Translations under genes and position numbers: made by a program
Shown here: in pieces, positions 1 to 8,658 of the stretch
Layout of the letters: every line of letters starts with the position of its first letter
How positions within the stretch are numbered: position 1 is the stretch's first letter
Source of the DNA: Bacteroidota bacterium
GTDB taxonomy: Bacteria > Bacteroidota > Bacteroidia > B-17B0 > Aurantibacillaceae
DNA: 63,770 nucleotides
Assembly (NCBI GenBank): GCA_021323535.1
Contig: JAJONO010000017.1
Span: 1-63,770, forward strand
Direction: 5' to 3'
The notes under the pieces: model-generated
Databases searched by the model: none
Seen by the model: the letters and a program-made list of their open reading frames with translations, nothing else
What the model was told of the DNA's origin: nothing

Positions 1-711
1 GGTCATTTTCTTTTCTTTAATATCAATCCCGGTTGGTTTTCCAATATCGTCGGTTCCAAAATCAAAAAGATCGTCTTTGATCTGGAACGCGATTCCTGTA
101 AGAGTTCCGAATTCTTTAGTGAGATCAATGATCTTCTTGTCGTTAGTCACCGAGGATGCTCCCGCTGCACAGCATGCCGCAATAAGAGCAGCGGTTTTCT
201 TTGTAATGATCTCAAAATATACATCCTCTGAAATATCAAGTCTTCTGGCCTTTTCGATCTGAAGCAACTCTCCTTCACTCATTTCACGAACTGCCTGATT
301 AGTGATTCTCAAAAAATGAAAATCATCATATTCAAGCGCTAGCGAAAGACCGTTCGTAAGAAGAAAATCGCCAACAAGCACCGCTATTTTATTTTTCCAG
401 AGTGCGTTAATACTAAAAAGTCCACGGCGTTCGTTGCTATCATCCACTACATCATCATGAACAAGGGACGCCGTATGCAGTAATTCAATCAAAGCCGCAG
501 CGCGATATGTACTGTCGTTGATCTCGCCATTAACCTGGGCAGATAAAAAAACAAACATGGGACGAATTTGTTTCCCTTTTCTTTTAATAATATAATTGGT
601 GATCTTGTCGAGTAAAGGCACCGATGTTTTCATAGCACCTTTGAATTTTTCTTCAAAAGCCAACATGTGATTGGCAACGGGCTGTTTTATTTCATCAATG
701 GCTTTCGACAC
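1..711 (-). CDS. Polyprenyl synthetase family protein (partial, 5' part)
   Basis: Trans-isoprenyl diphosphate synthase, which condenses isopentenyl diphosphate onto an allylic diphosphate to make the quinone or carrier-lipid side chain. The visible 237 residues start at a GTG codon and run off the left edge. The first aspartate-rich motif is DDVVDD (residues 86-91), preceded by GKQIRP; the second is DDLFDFG (213-219). Usual family length is about 320 residues, so roughly a quarter is missing. The GTG start was chosen because the first in-frame ATG is residue 16 and would cut into the N-terminal helix. It sits just downstream of rlmN on the same strand. Substrate chain length cannot be judged from this part. 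Confidence 0.9.
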   Translation of the reverse strand, partial: MSKAIDEIKQPVANHMLAFEEKFKGAMKTSVPLLDKITNYIIKRKGKQIRPMFVFLSAQVNGEINDSTYRAAALIELLHTASLVHDDVVDDSNERRGLFSINALWKNKIAVLVGDFLLTNGLSLALEYDDFHFLRITNQAVREMSEGELLQIEKARRLDISEDVYFEIITKKTAALIAACCAAGASSVTNDKKIIDLTKEFGTLTGIAFQIKDDLFDFGTDDIGKPTGIDIKEKKMT

Positions 712-767
712 AAACCTTAAATATAGGTTTTATTTTAATTGTTGATCGGCTAATTTATTTTTATTGG

Positions 768-1766
768 CTAATTGCCCGCATTTCTCACATTGCAGATAAC
801 GCCATTTTCTTCAAGATAGTTTGTAAATGCATTTAAACGTTCGTGAGTTGTTTGCCTGAACTCGCTGTCACCAATAGGATTGTATTCAATGATGTTTACT
901 TTTCCCTTTACTTTCCTGCAAAAATCAACGAGATCCTGCGCATCCTGTAACGAATCATTAAAATCTTTAAACACAATATATTCAAAGGTAGGACGGGTTC
1001 TTGTTTTCTTAATGAAATAGTTCAGCGCCTCAGCAAGATTTTCAAGTGAATTGGTTTCGTTGATAGGCATGATGTGATTTCTTTTCTCATCATTTGCAGC
1101 ATGTAACGATAATGCAAGATTAAACTTTACATTATCATCGGCCAGCTTAATGATCATCTTCGCCACTCCCGCGGTAGAAACCGTGATGCGTTTTGGCGAC
1201 ATTCCTAATCCTTTCGGACTCGTGATCTTTTCTACCGATTCTATCACTTCGTTATAATTGAGAAGAGGCTCTCCCATTCCCATGTAAACAATATTTGTAA
1301 GAGGCGCGTTGTATTTTTCGGCAGCGGTTTTCTTTACAAGAACCACCTGGTCGTAAATTTCATCGGCGTTAAGATTACGCATACGTTTGAGTTTTCCGGT
1401 GGCGCAGAATTTACAGGTAAGACTACATCCTACCTGTGAAGAAATGCAGGCCGTCATGCGCGACTCGTGCGGAATAAGAACACTTTCCACCACATACGCG
1501 TCGTGCAGTTTCATGGCGCATTTTATGGTACCATCAGAACTGATCTGCTGTTCGTTGATCTCAACAGCGTTGATCACAAAGTTTTCTTCGAGGTATTCCC
1601 GCAGCTTTTTAGAGAGGTTCGACATCTGGCTGAAATCCGTTTCGCTTTTGCTCCAAAGCCATTCATAAATTTGTTTGGCACGAAAAGCGGGCTCACCAAT
1701 GTCCTTAAAGACAACTGTAAGTTCTTCAAGTGTAAGTGCTCGTATATCTCTTTTCTTTACGCTCAT
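768..1766 (-). CDS. rlmN: RlmN 23S rRNA/tRNA adenine-C2 methyltransferase with disrupted C-terminus
   Basis: Radical-SAM enzyme that methylates C2 of A2503 in 23S rRNA and A37 in some tRNAs. The Fe-S motif is CSLTCKFC (C114, C118, C121), and C107, seven residues before it, matches the resolving cysteine (C118 in E. coli). The protein is 332 residues and ends abruptly in CNVRNAGN. Intact members continue with an SRG-x-DI segment and end in CGQLA, whose Cys carries the mobile methyl group (C355 in E. coli). Here CGQLANK is encoded immediately afterwards in another frame, with its codons overlapping the stop. About 28 bases seem to be missing. The protein as encoded lacks an essential catalytic residue, so it is either a recent pseudogene or a sequencing or assembly error. 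Confidence 0.88.
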   Translation of the reverse strand: MSVKKRDIRALTLEELTVVFKDIGEPAFRAKQIYEWLWSKSETDFSQMSNLSKKLREYLEENFVINAVEINEQQISSDGTIKCAMKLHDAYVVESVLIPHESRMTACISSQVGCSLTCKFCATGKLKRMRNLNADEIYDQVVLVKKTAAEKYNAPLTNIVYMGMGEPLLNYNEVIESVEKITSPKGLGMSPKRITVSTAGVAKMIIKLADDNVKFNLALSLHAANDEKRNHIMPINETNSLENLAEALNYFIKKTRTRPTFEYIVFKDFNDSLQDAQDLVDFCRKVKGKVNIIEYNPIGDSEFRQTTHERLNAFTNYLEENGVICNVRNAGN

Positions 1767-1902
1767 TGTAAGAAGTCAGAAGTTTTAAAATCAAAACTCA
1801 AAAGTAAAGTGATGATGCTTTTGAATTTTGACCTAACTCTCTTTGACTTAATTAAGGTCACAAAGATACCAAACCAACGCGATATTTTGATACATTTACT
1901 GC

Positions 1903-3057
1903 ATGCAATTTTTAAGGGCCGACAGGGTTTTTAACGGTGTGGATTTTCTTCCGAACGAATCTGTTCTTATAATAGACGAACACGGTGCTCTCCACGATAT
2001 ACTTGACGTAGCGGCCATTGACCCAGGAAAAATCCAAACGTTAAAAGGTGTTATTTGCCCCGGATTTGTAAACGCACACTGCCACACGGAGCTTAGTCAC
2101 CTTAAAAACAAGATCCCTCAAAAAACAGGATTGGCAGGATTTGGAAAACAGATTATCTTTCAAAGAAACACCTCTTCCAAAGAAGAGATCAAAGAAAAAA
2201 TAAAGCAGGCCGACAACGACATGTGGATCAATGGCATTGTTGCCGTTGGCGATATCTGTAACACCGACGACAGCCTGGAAACCAAAACACAAAGTAAGAT
2301 TCATTACCACTCTTTCATTGAATTGCTGGGCCTGCATCCCGACCGTGCTGCTCTTGTTTTTGAAGCAGGAGTTTTATTATACAATCAGATCAAGGGCCTG
2401 GGACTGAATGTTAGCCTGGCCCCTCACGCGCCTTATAGCACTTCTAAAGATCTGATCGAAAAGATAAGCGCTTTCAATAGCGAAAGAGGTCTTCCTTCCA
2501 GTATTCATAACCAGGAAACAGAAGATGAAACAAAATTCTTTCACGGAATAGAAAACGGCTTTTACGATCTGTATAAATTTCTTCAACTTGATATCAGCTG
2601 GTTTAAGGCGCCAATGATGAGCAGTTTAAAATATTATCTCGAAGCTCTGGGCTCACAAAGAACTATTCTCGTTCATAATTCATTCAGTACAAAAGAAGAT
2701 ATTGAATTGGCTTCCAAAAAAAATGTGTACTGGTGTTTTTGTCCCAACGCCAATAAATACATTGAGGACAGGCTCCCTGGTTTTGATCTTTTTACTTCCC
2801 TTAAAAACAGAATTTGCCTGGGTACCGATAGCCTTGCCAGCAATACACAACTCGACCTTGTAAGGGAAGCCGATCTGTTTTTTTCAAATTCCGGTTATTC
2901 TGAAGAAGATGTGTTGAGAAGCATGACCAGCATACCGGCGGAAGCATTAGGCATACAGGATGAATTTGGTAAACTGATCAAAGGAAAAAATGCCGGACTA
3001 AACTTAATAGAATTTAAAAACAGGAACATTCGCTTCGTAAAAAAGTTAATTCCTTAA
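1903..3057 (+). CDS. Amidohydrolase-family metal-dependent hydrolase (deaminase-like)
   Basis: Metal-dependent TIM-barrel hydrolase of the amidohydrolase superfamily, close in layout to the chlorohydrolase/SAH-deaminase branch. The metal site starts with HCH (residues 59-61) in FVNAHCHTELSH. Later metal or catalytic positions are the HNQETEDE segment (about 196), ILVHN (about 256) and LGTDSLASN (about 306). The 384-residue length is normal. Cytoplasmic, with no signal peptide. It is divergent from rlmN and is followed 9 bases later by the MBL-fold gene, so the two may be co-transcribed. The substrate cannot be named: related enzymes act on adenosine derivatives, guanine or triazines. Confidence 0.8.
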   Translation: MQFLRADRVFNGVDFLPNESVLIIDEHGALHDILDVAAIDPGKIQTLKGVICPGFVNAHCHTELSHLKNKIPQKTGLAGFGKQIIFQRNTSSKEEIKEKIKQADNDMWINGIVAVGDICNTDDSLETKTQSKIHYHSFIELLGLHPDRAALVFEAGVLLYNQIKGLGLNVSLAPHAPYSTSKDLIEKISAFNSERGLPSSIHNQETEDETKFFHGIENGFYDLYKFLQLDISWFKAPMMSSLKYYLEALGSQRTILVHNSFSTKEDIELASKKNVYWCFCPNANKYIEDRLPGFDLFTSLKNRICLGTDSLASNTQLDLVREADLFFSNSGYSEEDVLRSMTSIPAEALGIQDEFGKLIKGKNAGLNLIEFKNRNIRFVKKLIP

Positions 3058-3066
3058 TTTTGCACC

Positions 3067-3702
3067 ATGCTTTATTTAAAATCTTTTTGCTTCGGGCCTT
3101 TCCAGGAAAACACCTACATTATTTACGATGATAAAGGCGAAGCTTTCATAATTGATCCGGGAAATTCTACCAATTCTGAAAATGAATCCGTAAAGAATTT
3201 TATTGCAGAAAAAAACCTGAAGCTTACACGCTTATTGCTTACACATGCGCATATCGATCATATTCTTGGCAATAAATTTATTTTTGATACTTATGGTTTA
3301 CTTCCCGAAGTAAATAAAGAGGATTTGTTTTTCATTGACAGAATGGCTCATAGTGCAAACCTTTACGGATTAAATTTTGAGCAATCTCCCGATCCGGTTT
3401 CTTACATTAACGAAGGAGATAAAATACAATTAGGAGAATATATTTTTGATTGCATTTATACACCTGGGCATTCACCTGGAAGCATTTCGTTTTACAATGC
3501 TAAAAATAAAATACTGATCAGTGGCGACGTGTTATTTAATGGAAGTATTGGCCGTTATGATCTGCCAAAAGGCGATTTAAATACGTTGATGAGTTCGATT
3601 ACAGAAAAATTATTTGTGTTACCCGATGATGTAAAAGTGTATAGCGGACATGGACCGGCTACAACCATTGGCCACGAAAAAGCCACCAATCCTTTTTTTT
3701 AG
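3067..3702 (+). CDS. MBL-fold metallo-hydrolase (YcbL / glyoxalase-II-like)
   Basis: Metallo-beta-lactamase fold hydrolase of 211 residues. The HxHxDH metal motif is HAHIDH (H60, H62, D64, H65); further ligands lie in GHSPG, in GDVLF and in the C-terminal SGHGPAT. Length and motif order match the single-domain YcbL group, close to hydroxyacylglutathione hydrolase but without its C-terminal substrate domain. Cytoplasmic. A TAATTTTG element ends five bases before the ATG, so a leaderless transcript is possible besides read-through from the amidohydrolase gene. The substrate is not determinable. Confidence 0.85.
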   Translation: MLYLKSFCFGPFQENTYIIYDDKGEAFIIDPGNSTNSENESVKNFIAEKNLKLTRLLLTHAHIDHILGNKFIFDTYGLLPEVNKEDLFFIDRMAHSANLYGLNFEQSPDPVSYINEGDKIQLGEYIFDCIYTPGHSPGSISFYNAKNKILISGDVLFNGSIGRYDLPKGDLNTLMSSITEKLFVLPDDVKVYSGHGPATTIGHEKATNPFF

Positions 3703-3861
3703 AAGACATCTCAAAAATAATTTTTGAATTTAAAAGGAAGTATTTTTTGGTCAAACAAGGCGCTTTTTGAAGGCCATACCATAGGTGTCTGGTCAAAAAA
3801 GGCAACGAAGTATGACCGAAAAAGACTCATTTTAAACCATAAGGTATTTTTAAGATGGCTT

Positions 3862-4380
3862 CTAAGAACCTTTGATCCTTACAATAGTGAATTCCTTCAA
3901 TTTTTCTTTCTGATCCTCAAATCCGCGTTCCATAATATTAATAGCGGTATCGCCTTGTAATTTGTAACGCATCACGCTTGGGAAACCTCCGAACGGGTTT
4001 TCAAAAACGAACAGGCCTTTTTCCTGCTTTGTAAGCGCGAACTCGGTTCTTTTATCTCCTGTTTGTCCTTTTACTTCATAGGTCATTTTAATCATCCCAT
4101 AATCCGCAAAAAGTTCCATGCGCATCAGGTACGAAGTATCTCCTTTATGAAGAAAATAACCTTTTCCCGAATATTCGGTATTATTACGTCTTCGCCAGAA
4201 CTCGCGGTAAATTCCATCCTCCGAAATGTATTCGTAATTTCCCTGGAACCAGTTAATATTAGTGATCTTATTGGTTTTGTCATCAACCATAACAGCTTCT
4301 CCTTCCAATTCCTTAGCAGAAGGGGTACATGTTACCAGTAGAAAAGCAAAATAAACCGGATATAGAGATTTCGTTACCAA
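3862..4380 (-). CDS. Putative lipoprotein, DUF6265-like
   Basis: A 172-residue protein whose N-terminus has a hydrophobic stretch ending in LLVTC, a plausible lipobox with Cys at residue 18, so probably lipid-anchored. The mature part contains INWFQGNYEY, FWRRR and a repeated strand pattern like the small beta-rich domain DUF6265, which starts with a similar W-x-x-G motif. The function of that domain is unknown. The gene is isolated on the minus strand between two plus-strand groups, and its start lies close to the divergent gene beginning near 4409-4475. The domain assignment is from memory of the pattern and moderately uncertain. Confidence 0.65.
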   Translation of the reverse strand: MVTKSLYPVYFAFLLVTCTPSAKELEGEAVMVDDKTNKITNINWFQGNYEYISEDGIYREFWRRRNNTEYSGKGYFLHKGDTSYLMRMELFADYGMIKMTYEVKGQTGDKRTEFALTKQEKGLFVFENPFGGFPSVMRYKLQGDTAINIMERGFEDQKEKLKEFTIVRIKGS

Positions 4381-4474
4381 TTACTATAAATTTAAGAAAA
4401 AAAACGATATTCTGCTTATCTTTGGAGGTATCAGACAGCTCTTATTAATATTTACGATTCTTGCCTCTTTTCAG

Positions 4475-5119
4475 ATGTTTTCACAAGAGAAAACGGGGAA
4501 AGAAATGCCCGAATATTACCGTAAGGAAGAAATTCTTCATGAAGGAAAACGTTATCGCCTCCACAATGGTTATTTAACAATTGGCGGAGGTTACGTAGCC
4601 AGTGCCATTCATGCCGATCAACGTAATGTTGGTTTCGATATTCACATTCCGTTATACAAGAACACCCACTTACAGGCGGGCGCCATGATGAACGGACCAT
4701 ATTTTCTTGGTAACAACAATACACAATTACATTTAGGTTATGGTCTCCGTAAAGAAACCGCGAAAACACATTTTGCCGGATATGGTGGGCTTTCATTTTT
4801 TAATGGTGTAATTGGTCGCAGCGACACCGCGGGCATACCGTTTCCTGAATATTACAGCGGTGGCGGGATTTATTTTTGCGCCCAGGCCGTAACAAAACTT
4901 TCTTACGACATTGGGATCGGACTTGAAGGCTTTATAGAACTTGGAAAATACCAGCAGGTTCCTTCAACGTCGAATTGGTACGACGGCGCGCCAATTTTCA
5001 GTAAGTCGGGTAATTTCAGCCAGGTTGCGGGCATCAGACTCATTGCATTTTTCTCGAGTGCTTACCGTGGTGTTAAACGTAACTACAATCCAAACGTAAG
5101 AACGGAATACGGAAAATGA
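4475..5119 (+). CDS. Predicted secreted/outer-membrane beta-rich protein; true start probably upstream
   Basis: Unrecognised protein of 214 residues from the first ATG, glycine- and aromatic-rich with alternating strands, as in small outer-membrane barrels. The frame stays open upstream to 4355 and encodes a hydrophobic run (ILLIF, then LLLIFTILASFQMFSQ), which looks exactly like a signal peptide cleaved after FSQ. No ATG, GTG or TTG exists in that extension; candidate rare starts are ATT at 4409 or CTG at 4412. The listed ATG at 4475 therefore falls at the end of the signal peptide and is probably not the real start. The gene ends with a 4-base ATGA overlap with the next gene, so they are translationally coupled. 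Confidence 0.6.
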   Translation: MFSQEKTGKEMPEYYRKEEILHEGKRYRLHNGYLTIGGGYVASAIHADQRNVGFDIHIPLYKNTHLQAGAMMNGPYFLGNNNTQLHLGYGLRKETAKTHFAGYGGLSFFNGVIGRSDTAGIPFPEYYSGGGIYFCAQAVTKLSYDIGIGLEGFIELGKYQQVPSTSNWYDGAPIFSKSGNFSQVAGIRLIAFFSSAYRGVKRNYNPNVRTEYGK

Positions 5120-6186
5120 CCGATTTTATCATTGTGGGACGCGGCCTCGCAGCTCATGTTCTTGCCAATACATTTTATCAGAATAATATTTCCTTTCAGA
5201 TCATAGGCTCCTCCGAAATGAGCCAATGTTCCAAAGTTGCTGCCGGTATCTGGAACCCCATCGTATTTAAGAGGCTTACTTCAAGCTGGCTCGCTAACGA
5301 ATTGGTTCCTTTTTTAAATTCATTTTATAATGATTGTGAAGTCCGTCTTGGGAGAACTTTTCTGCATCATCGTAATATAATAAGACCGTTCTCTGAAGAA
5401 CAGGAAAAAAATCTCTGGATAAAAAAATCGAAAAACGAACTGGATCAATTTCTTGATGAAAACGTACAATCCAATTACGATATTTTAAAAAACTGCAGGG
5501 TCAACGGAGAATTCGGATTTGTGAAACAATGCGGGAACCTTGATGTACCAGCATTTCTGGAAGCATCGGAACTCTTTTTTAAAGAAAAAATAACTAATGA
5601 CTTTTTTGATCATTCTCAATTGATCATTGAGGAAAACGGCGTGAGTTATAAAAACGTAAAAGCCAGAAACATTGTTTTTTGTGAAGGATACCTGGTAAAA
5701 AACAATCCTTATTTTAACTGGTTGCCGCTTAAACCCGCCAAGGGCGAAATCTTTACAATTACAGCAAAAGATCTTAGCTTAAACAACCACATCTTCAACA
5801 AAGGTGGTTTTATTCTTGAAACTTCTGAGGGTATTTTTAAAAGTGGCGCCACTTATGAATGGAACGATCTTTCTGACTTACCTACGAAAAAAGGTGAAGA
5901 AGAACTCATACAAAAACTCGAAAATCTTATCTCCTGTAATTATTCAGTTGTAAAACACCAGGCTGGTATCAGGCCCTCAAGTGTCGACAGAAGGCCTCTT
6001 GTGGGTCAGCATCCCGAAAAAAAGAACCTTTACGTATTTAACGGACTTGGTACAAAAGGCGTTATGCTGGCTCCTTATTTTGCAAATAATTTCGTACTTT
6101 TCATGCAACAAAAACAAAACCTGAATCCCGAAGTGGATGTAAAACGGTTTTATTCATTGTATAAAAGTGAATCCTCCAAAAAATAA
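5116..6186 (+). CDS. FAD-dependent oxidoreductase, DAO (D-amino-acid-oxidase-like) family
   Basis: Flavoprotein of 356 residues with an N-terminal Rossmann dinucleotide-binding motif (IIVGRGLAAHVLA, residues 5-17) and the C-terminal DAO signature GIRPSSVDRRPLVG followed by FNGLGTKGVMLAP, which closes around the flavin. Enzymes of this family oxidise amines or amino acids such as glycine or D-amino acids. The start overlaps the previous stop (ATGA), and the last 20 bases overlap the next gene, so it belongs to a tight + strand run that includes RimK. Its substrate cannot be deduced from the sequence. Confidence 0.85.
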   Translation: MTDFIIVGRGLAAHVLANTFYQNNISFQIIGSSEMSQCSKVAAGIWNPIVFKRLTSSWLANELVPFLNSFYNDCEVRLGRTFLHHRNIIRPFSEEQEKNLWIKKSKNELDQFLDENVQSNYDILKNCRVNGEFGFVKQCGNLDVPAFLEASELFFKEKITNDFFDHSQLIIEENGVSYKNVKARNIVFCEGYLVKNNPYFNWLPLKPAKGEIFTITAKDLSLNNHIFNKGGFILETSEGIFKSGATYEWNDLSDLPTKKGEEELIQKLENLISCNYSVVKHQAGIRPSSVDRRPLVGQHPEKKNLYVFNGLGTKGVMLAPYFANNFVLFMQQKQNLNPEVDVKRFYSLYKSESSKK

Positions 6187-6640
6187 TCTCCGGCTCATTG
6201 GCAGAAGAGAGTTTGTTAGCTTTCCGGAACTGGAAATAGGTCCGTTTGAAGCTAAGATCGATACAGGTGCTTACACATCGGCGCTTCATTGCGAAGAAAT
6301 TTCACTTAAGAAAAACGGCGCTTCCACTGTGTTGTATTTTACTATACTATCTAACCCCAACGATCCTTCCAGTAAAAAAGAATTTAATCTCACAGAGTTT
6401 ACCACCAAGAGCATTAAAAATTCTTTTGGCGAGGTCGAAGAGCGATATATCATTCGCACTATTCTTAAAATAGGGAGGAAGAACATCAGGGCCAGCATTT
6501 CATTAACCGACCGTGGCACCATGCGTTACCCTATCCTTATTGGCAGAAAGCCTTTAAAAGGCAAATTTCTTATTGATGTAAACCAGCTTCATCTTGGTGG
6601 ACCAATGGCCGGAAAAGCCCTCAAAAAAATCTTATTGTAA
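6167..6640 (+). CDS. Retropepsin-like aspartic protease (RimB / ATP-dependent zinc protease family)
   Basis: A 157-residue cytoplasmic protein of the family often labelled ATP-dependent zinc protease, which has a retropepsin-like fold. The catalytic DTGA motif is present (IDTGAYTSALH), as are the conserved IGRREFVSFPE start and the LIGRKPLKGKFLIDV end. It begins at a GTG inside the preceding gene (20-base overlap). Homologues lie next to rimK in many bacteria; in Pseudomonas the neighbour RimB modulates RimK. Here the next gene is rimK, 48 bases away, which supports the same link. Whether it trims glutamate tails or other peptides is inference. Confidence 0.8.
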   Translation: MNPPKNNLRLIGRREFVSFPELEIGPFEAKIDTGAYTSALHCEEISLKKNGASTVLYFTILSNPNDPSSKKEFNLTEFTTKSIKNSFGEVEERYIIRTILKIGRKNIRASISLTDRGTMRYPILIGRKPLKGKFLIDVNQLHLGGPMAGKALKKILL

Positions 6641-6688
6641 GAAGTAATTCTCTATCTTTAATTCTAGTAATCTGACAAATATCTCCTG

Positions 6689-7585
6689 ATGAAAATAGCA
6701 GTCTTATCCCGGAACAAAAACCTGTATTCTACAAAACGAATTATCGAAGCAGGTGAAAAACGTGGCCATGAAATGGTTCTTCTCGATCACATGAAATGTG
6801 TATTGGTAATTGAACAGGGTCGTCCGCATATTTACTTCAACGGAAAAGAAGTTACCGATATAGGCGCTGTAATTCCAAGAATTGGCGCCAGTGCCACGTT
6901 CTATGGAAGCGCGGTGGTTCGTCAGTTTGAAATGATGAAAATTTTTACGGCGGTTGAATCGCAGGCACTCGTTCGTTCACGCGATAAATTGCGCAGCCTC
7001 CAGATTCTTGCACGCGCGGGAATAGGAATTCCGAAAACAGCATTTGCGTCTTCTCCAAAAGATAAAGACATTGACAATGTGATCGAAAACATTGGCGGCG
7101 CCCCTTGCGTTATTAAACTTTTAGAAGGAACACAAGGCATTGGCGTTATTCTGGCCGAAAACCAAAAAGCTGCTAAAAGTGTGGTAGAAGCATTTTTAAA
7201 ACTCGAGGCCAACATGTTGGTCCAGGAATTTATACAAGAAGCAAAAGGAGCCGATCTTCGTGTTTTTATTGTAGATGGGCAAGTTATTGGCGCTATGAAA
7301 CGCCAGGCAAAAGAAGGTGAATTCAGAAGTAATTTACATCGCGGAGGTTCGGCCACGGTGATTCAACTTAGCCATGAAGAACGCGCCACGGCGCTTAAAT
7401 CCGTAAAGAAACTCGGACTTGGAATCGCCGGTGTTGATCTGTTGCAATCCAGCCGCGGACCTTTGGTGATGGAAGTAAATTCTTCGCCGGGATTAGAAGG
7501 CATTGAAGGCGCCACCGGAATTGATATTGCCGGAAAAATAATAGAGTACGTAGAGCGTAACGAATTTAATAAACCAGGAGAATAA
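6689..7585 (+). CDS. rimK: RimK-type alpha-L-glutamate ligase
   Basis: ATP-grasp ligase of 298 residues that adds glutamate residues to the C-terminus of ribosomal protein S6 in E. coli. The N-terminal pre-grasp domain starts MKIAVLSRN; the ATP-binding core shows the [11 protein letters not shown] loop, VQEFIQE and [28 protein letters not shown] (nucleotide and Mg contacts), and it ends in [14 protein letters not shown], which carries the metal-binding Glu and Asn. Length and motifs match RimK throughout. It sits between a RimB-like protease and a desuccinylase-like hydrolase. RimK relatives elsewhere ligate amino acids to other carriers, so the S6 target is likely but not proven. Confidence 0.9.
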   Translation: MKIAVLSRNKNLYSTKRIIEAGEKRGHEMVLLDHMKCVLVIEQGRPHIYFNGKEVTDIGAVIPRIGASATFYGSAVVRQFEMMKIFTAVESQALVRSRDKLRSLQILARAGIGIPKTAFASSPKDKDIDNVIENIGGAPCVIKLLEGTQGIGVILAENQKAAKSVVEAFLKLEANMLVQEFIQEAKGADLRVFIVDGQVIGAMKRQAKEGEFRSNLHRGGSATVIQLSHEERATALKSVKKLGLGIAGVDLLQSSRGPLVMEVNSSPGLEGIEGATGIDIAGKIIEYVERNEFNKPGE

Positions 7586-7589
7586 TTTT

Positions 7590-8540
7590 GTGCAGAAATC
7601 GATTGTTATAAACGGCCACACCATTGAGCCTGGAGAAAATAAAACTGTAGTTCTTAACTCCTATGAACTTCACACAAAAACCAACATCGAAATTCCTGTT
7701 CATGTTATTCATTCAAAACATCCGGGCCCTTCGTTACTCTTAAGCGCCGGAATGCATGGCGAGGAAACCAACGGCATTGAAATTGTAAGAAAGATCATTT
7801 CCCGCGATGAGGTTCAGGCTTTAAAATGCGGAACATTGATCGCCATTCCTGTTATTAATATTGTTTCATTTTTGTATGGTAGCCGCGATCTGCCCGACGG
7901 GCGCGACCTTAACCGTTGCTTTCCCGGCACGAGAAACGGATCGCTGGGAAGCCGAATCGCTTATGATTTAATGAAACACATTTTACCGATCATTGATTTT
8001 GGAGTGGATTTTCATACCGGTGGATCAAAGATCAATAACTATCCACAGTTACGCTGTGTGTTTGAGTTTCCGGACAATGTGGCCCTCGCCGAAAAATTTG
8101 CCGCGCCTCTCATCATCGACAGTAATTACCGCGAAGGAACTTTCAGACATGAAGCTTCAAAAAAGAATAAACCTATCCTGGTATACGAAGGCGGCGAAAG
8201 CATGCGTTTTGATTATCTCGCCATTAATGAAGGCATTAATGGCTGTTTAAGGCTAATGAAGGCTTACAACATGATAGATGTTGAGTTTGCCGACAATCCT
8301 TCAGTAAAGATCAAAAAGGATACCTGGATCAGGGCCAACGCCAGTGGCTTGTTTCATATGAATGCCAGCAACGGCGCTTTTGTGAATAAAGGCGACCTCT
8401 TGGGGGTTATCTGCAACCCTTTCGGGGACATTGAGAACAAGATCCTTAGCACGGTAGACGGCTATATTGTGGGTACGAATAACCAGCCTGTGGTAAACGA
8501 AGGAGATGCATTAATTCATTTAGGAATTGAAGGAGATTGA
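7590..8540 (+). CDS. Succinylglutamate desuccinylase / aspartoacylase family zinc hydrolase
   Basis: Zinc carboxypeptidase-like hydrolase of 316 residues. Zinc ligands are in GMHGEE (about 54-59) and in DFHTGG; the arginine-rich substrate loop is PDGRDLNRCFPG; the catalytic Glu is likely in VYEGGES. The C-terminal third forms a barrel-like extension (GLFHMNASNGAFVNKGDLLGVI), like the extra domain of aspartoacylase-type AstE relatives. Starts at GTG four bases after the rimK stop. The recurrent rimK-desuccinylase pairing suggests it removes or edits an acyl or amino-acid group added by the ligase, but that is inference. Confidence 0.87.
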   Translation: MQKSIVINGHTIEPGENKTVVLNSYELHTKTNIEIPVHVIHSKHPGPSLLLSAGMHGEETNGIEIVRKIISRDEVQALKCGTLIAIPVINIVSFLYGSRDLPDGRDLNRCFPGTRNGSLGSRIAYDLMKHILPIIDFGVDFHTGGSKINNYPQLRCVFEFPDNVALAEKFAAPLIIDSNYREGTFRHEASKKNKPILVYEGGESMRFDYLAINEGINGCLRLMKAYNMIDVEFADNPSVKIKKDTWIRANASGLFHMNASNGAFVNKGDLLGVICNPFGDIENKILSTVDGYIVGTNNQPVVNEGDALIHLGIEGD

Positions 8541-8553
8541 TTAACTTTGTAGC

Positions 8554-8658
8554 ATGAGAGCGGAAATCAGTGATTATTTTATTCTTCTGTTTATCGGCGC
8601 TGTTTTCGTAACAGGCGCAATTGTTGTATATAAATTTATGAGGGCCGGAAAAAAATGA
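8554..8658 (+). CDS. 34-residue single-span membrane protein overlapping tatA
   Basis: A short gene starting MRAEISDYF, with one hydrophobic helix of about 20 residues (FILLFIGAVFVTGAIVVYKF) and a basic tail ending RAGKK. It has an ATG 13 bases after the previous stop and a TAACTTTG promoter element (8542-8549) directly upstream; its TGA overlaps the next ATG (ATGA at 8655-8658), so it is translationally coupled to tatA. No family is recognised. A helper in the Tat complex, or merely a leader ORF for tatA, are both possible. Real coding is likely because of the coupling and the clean membrane-helix composition. Confidence 0.55.
   Translation: MRAEISDYFILLFIGAVFVTGAIVVYKFMRAGKK

Noticed and set aside
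3724-3960. Plus-strand ORF between the MBL hydrolase and the DUF6265-like gene
   Set aside because: Its second half overlaps the real minus-strand gene, the composition is not protein-like, and there is no promoter or ribosome site.
7583-7590. TAATTTTG as promoter of the desuccinylase-like gene
   Set aside because: It overlaps the rimK stop and the GTG start itself, so transcription would begin inside the gene; probably chance.
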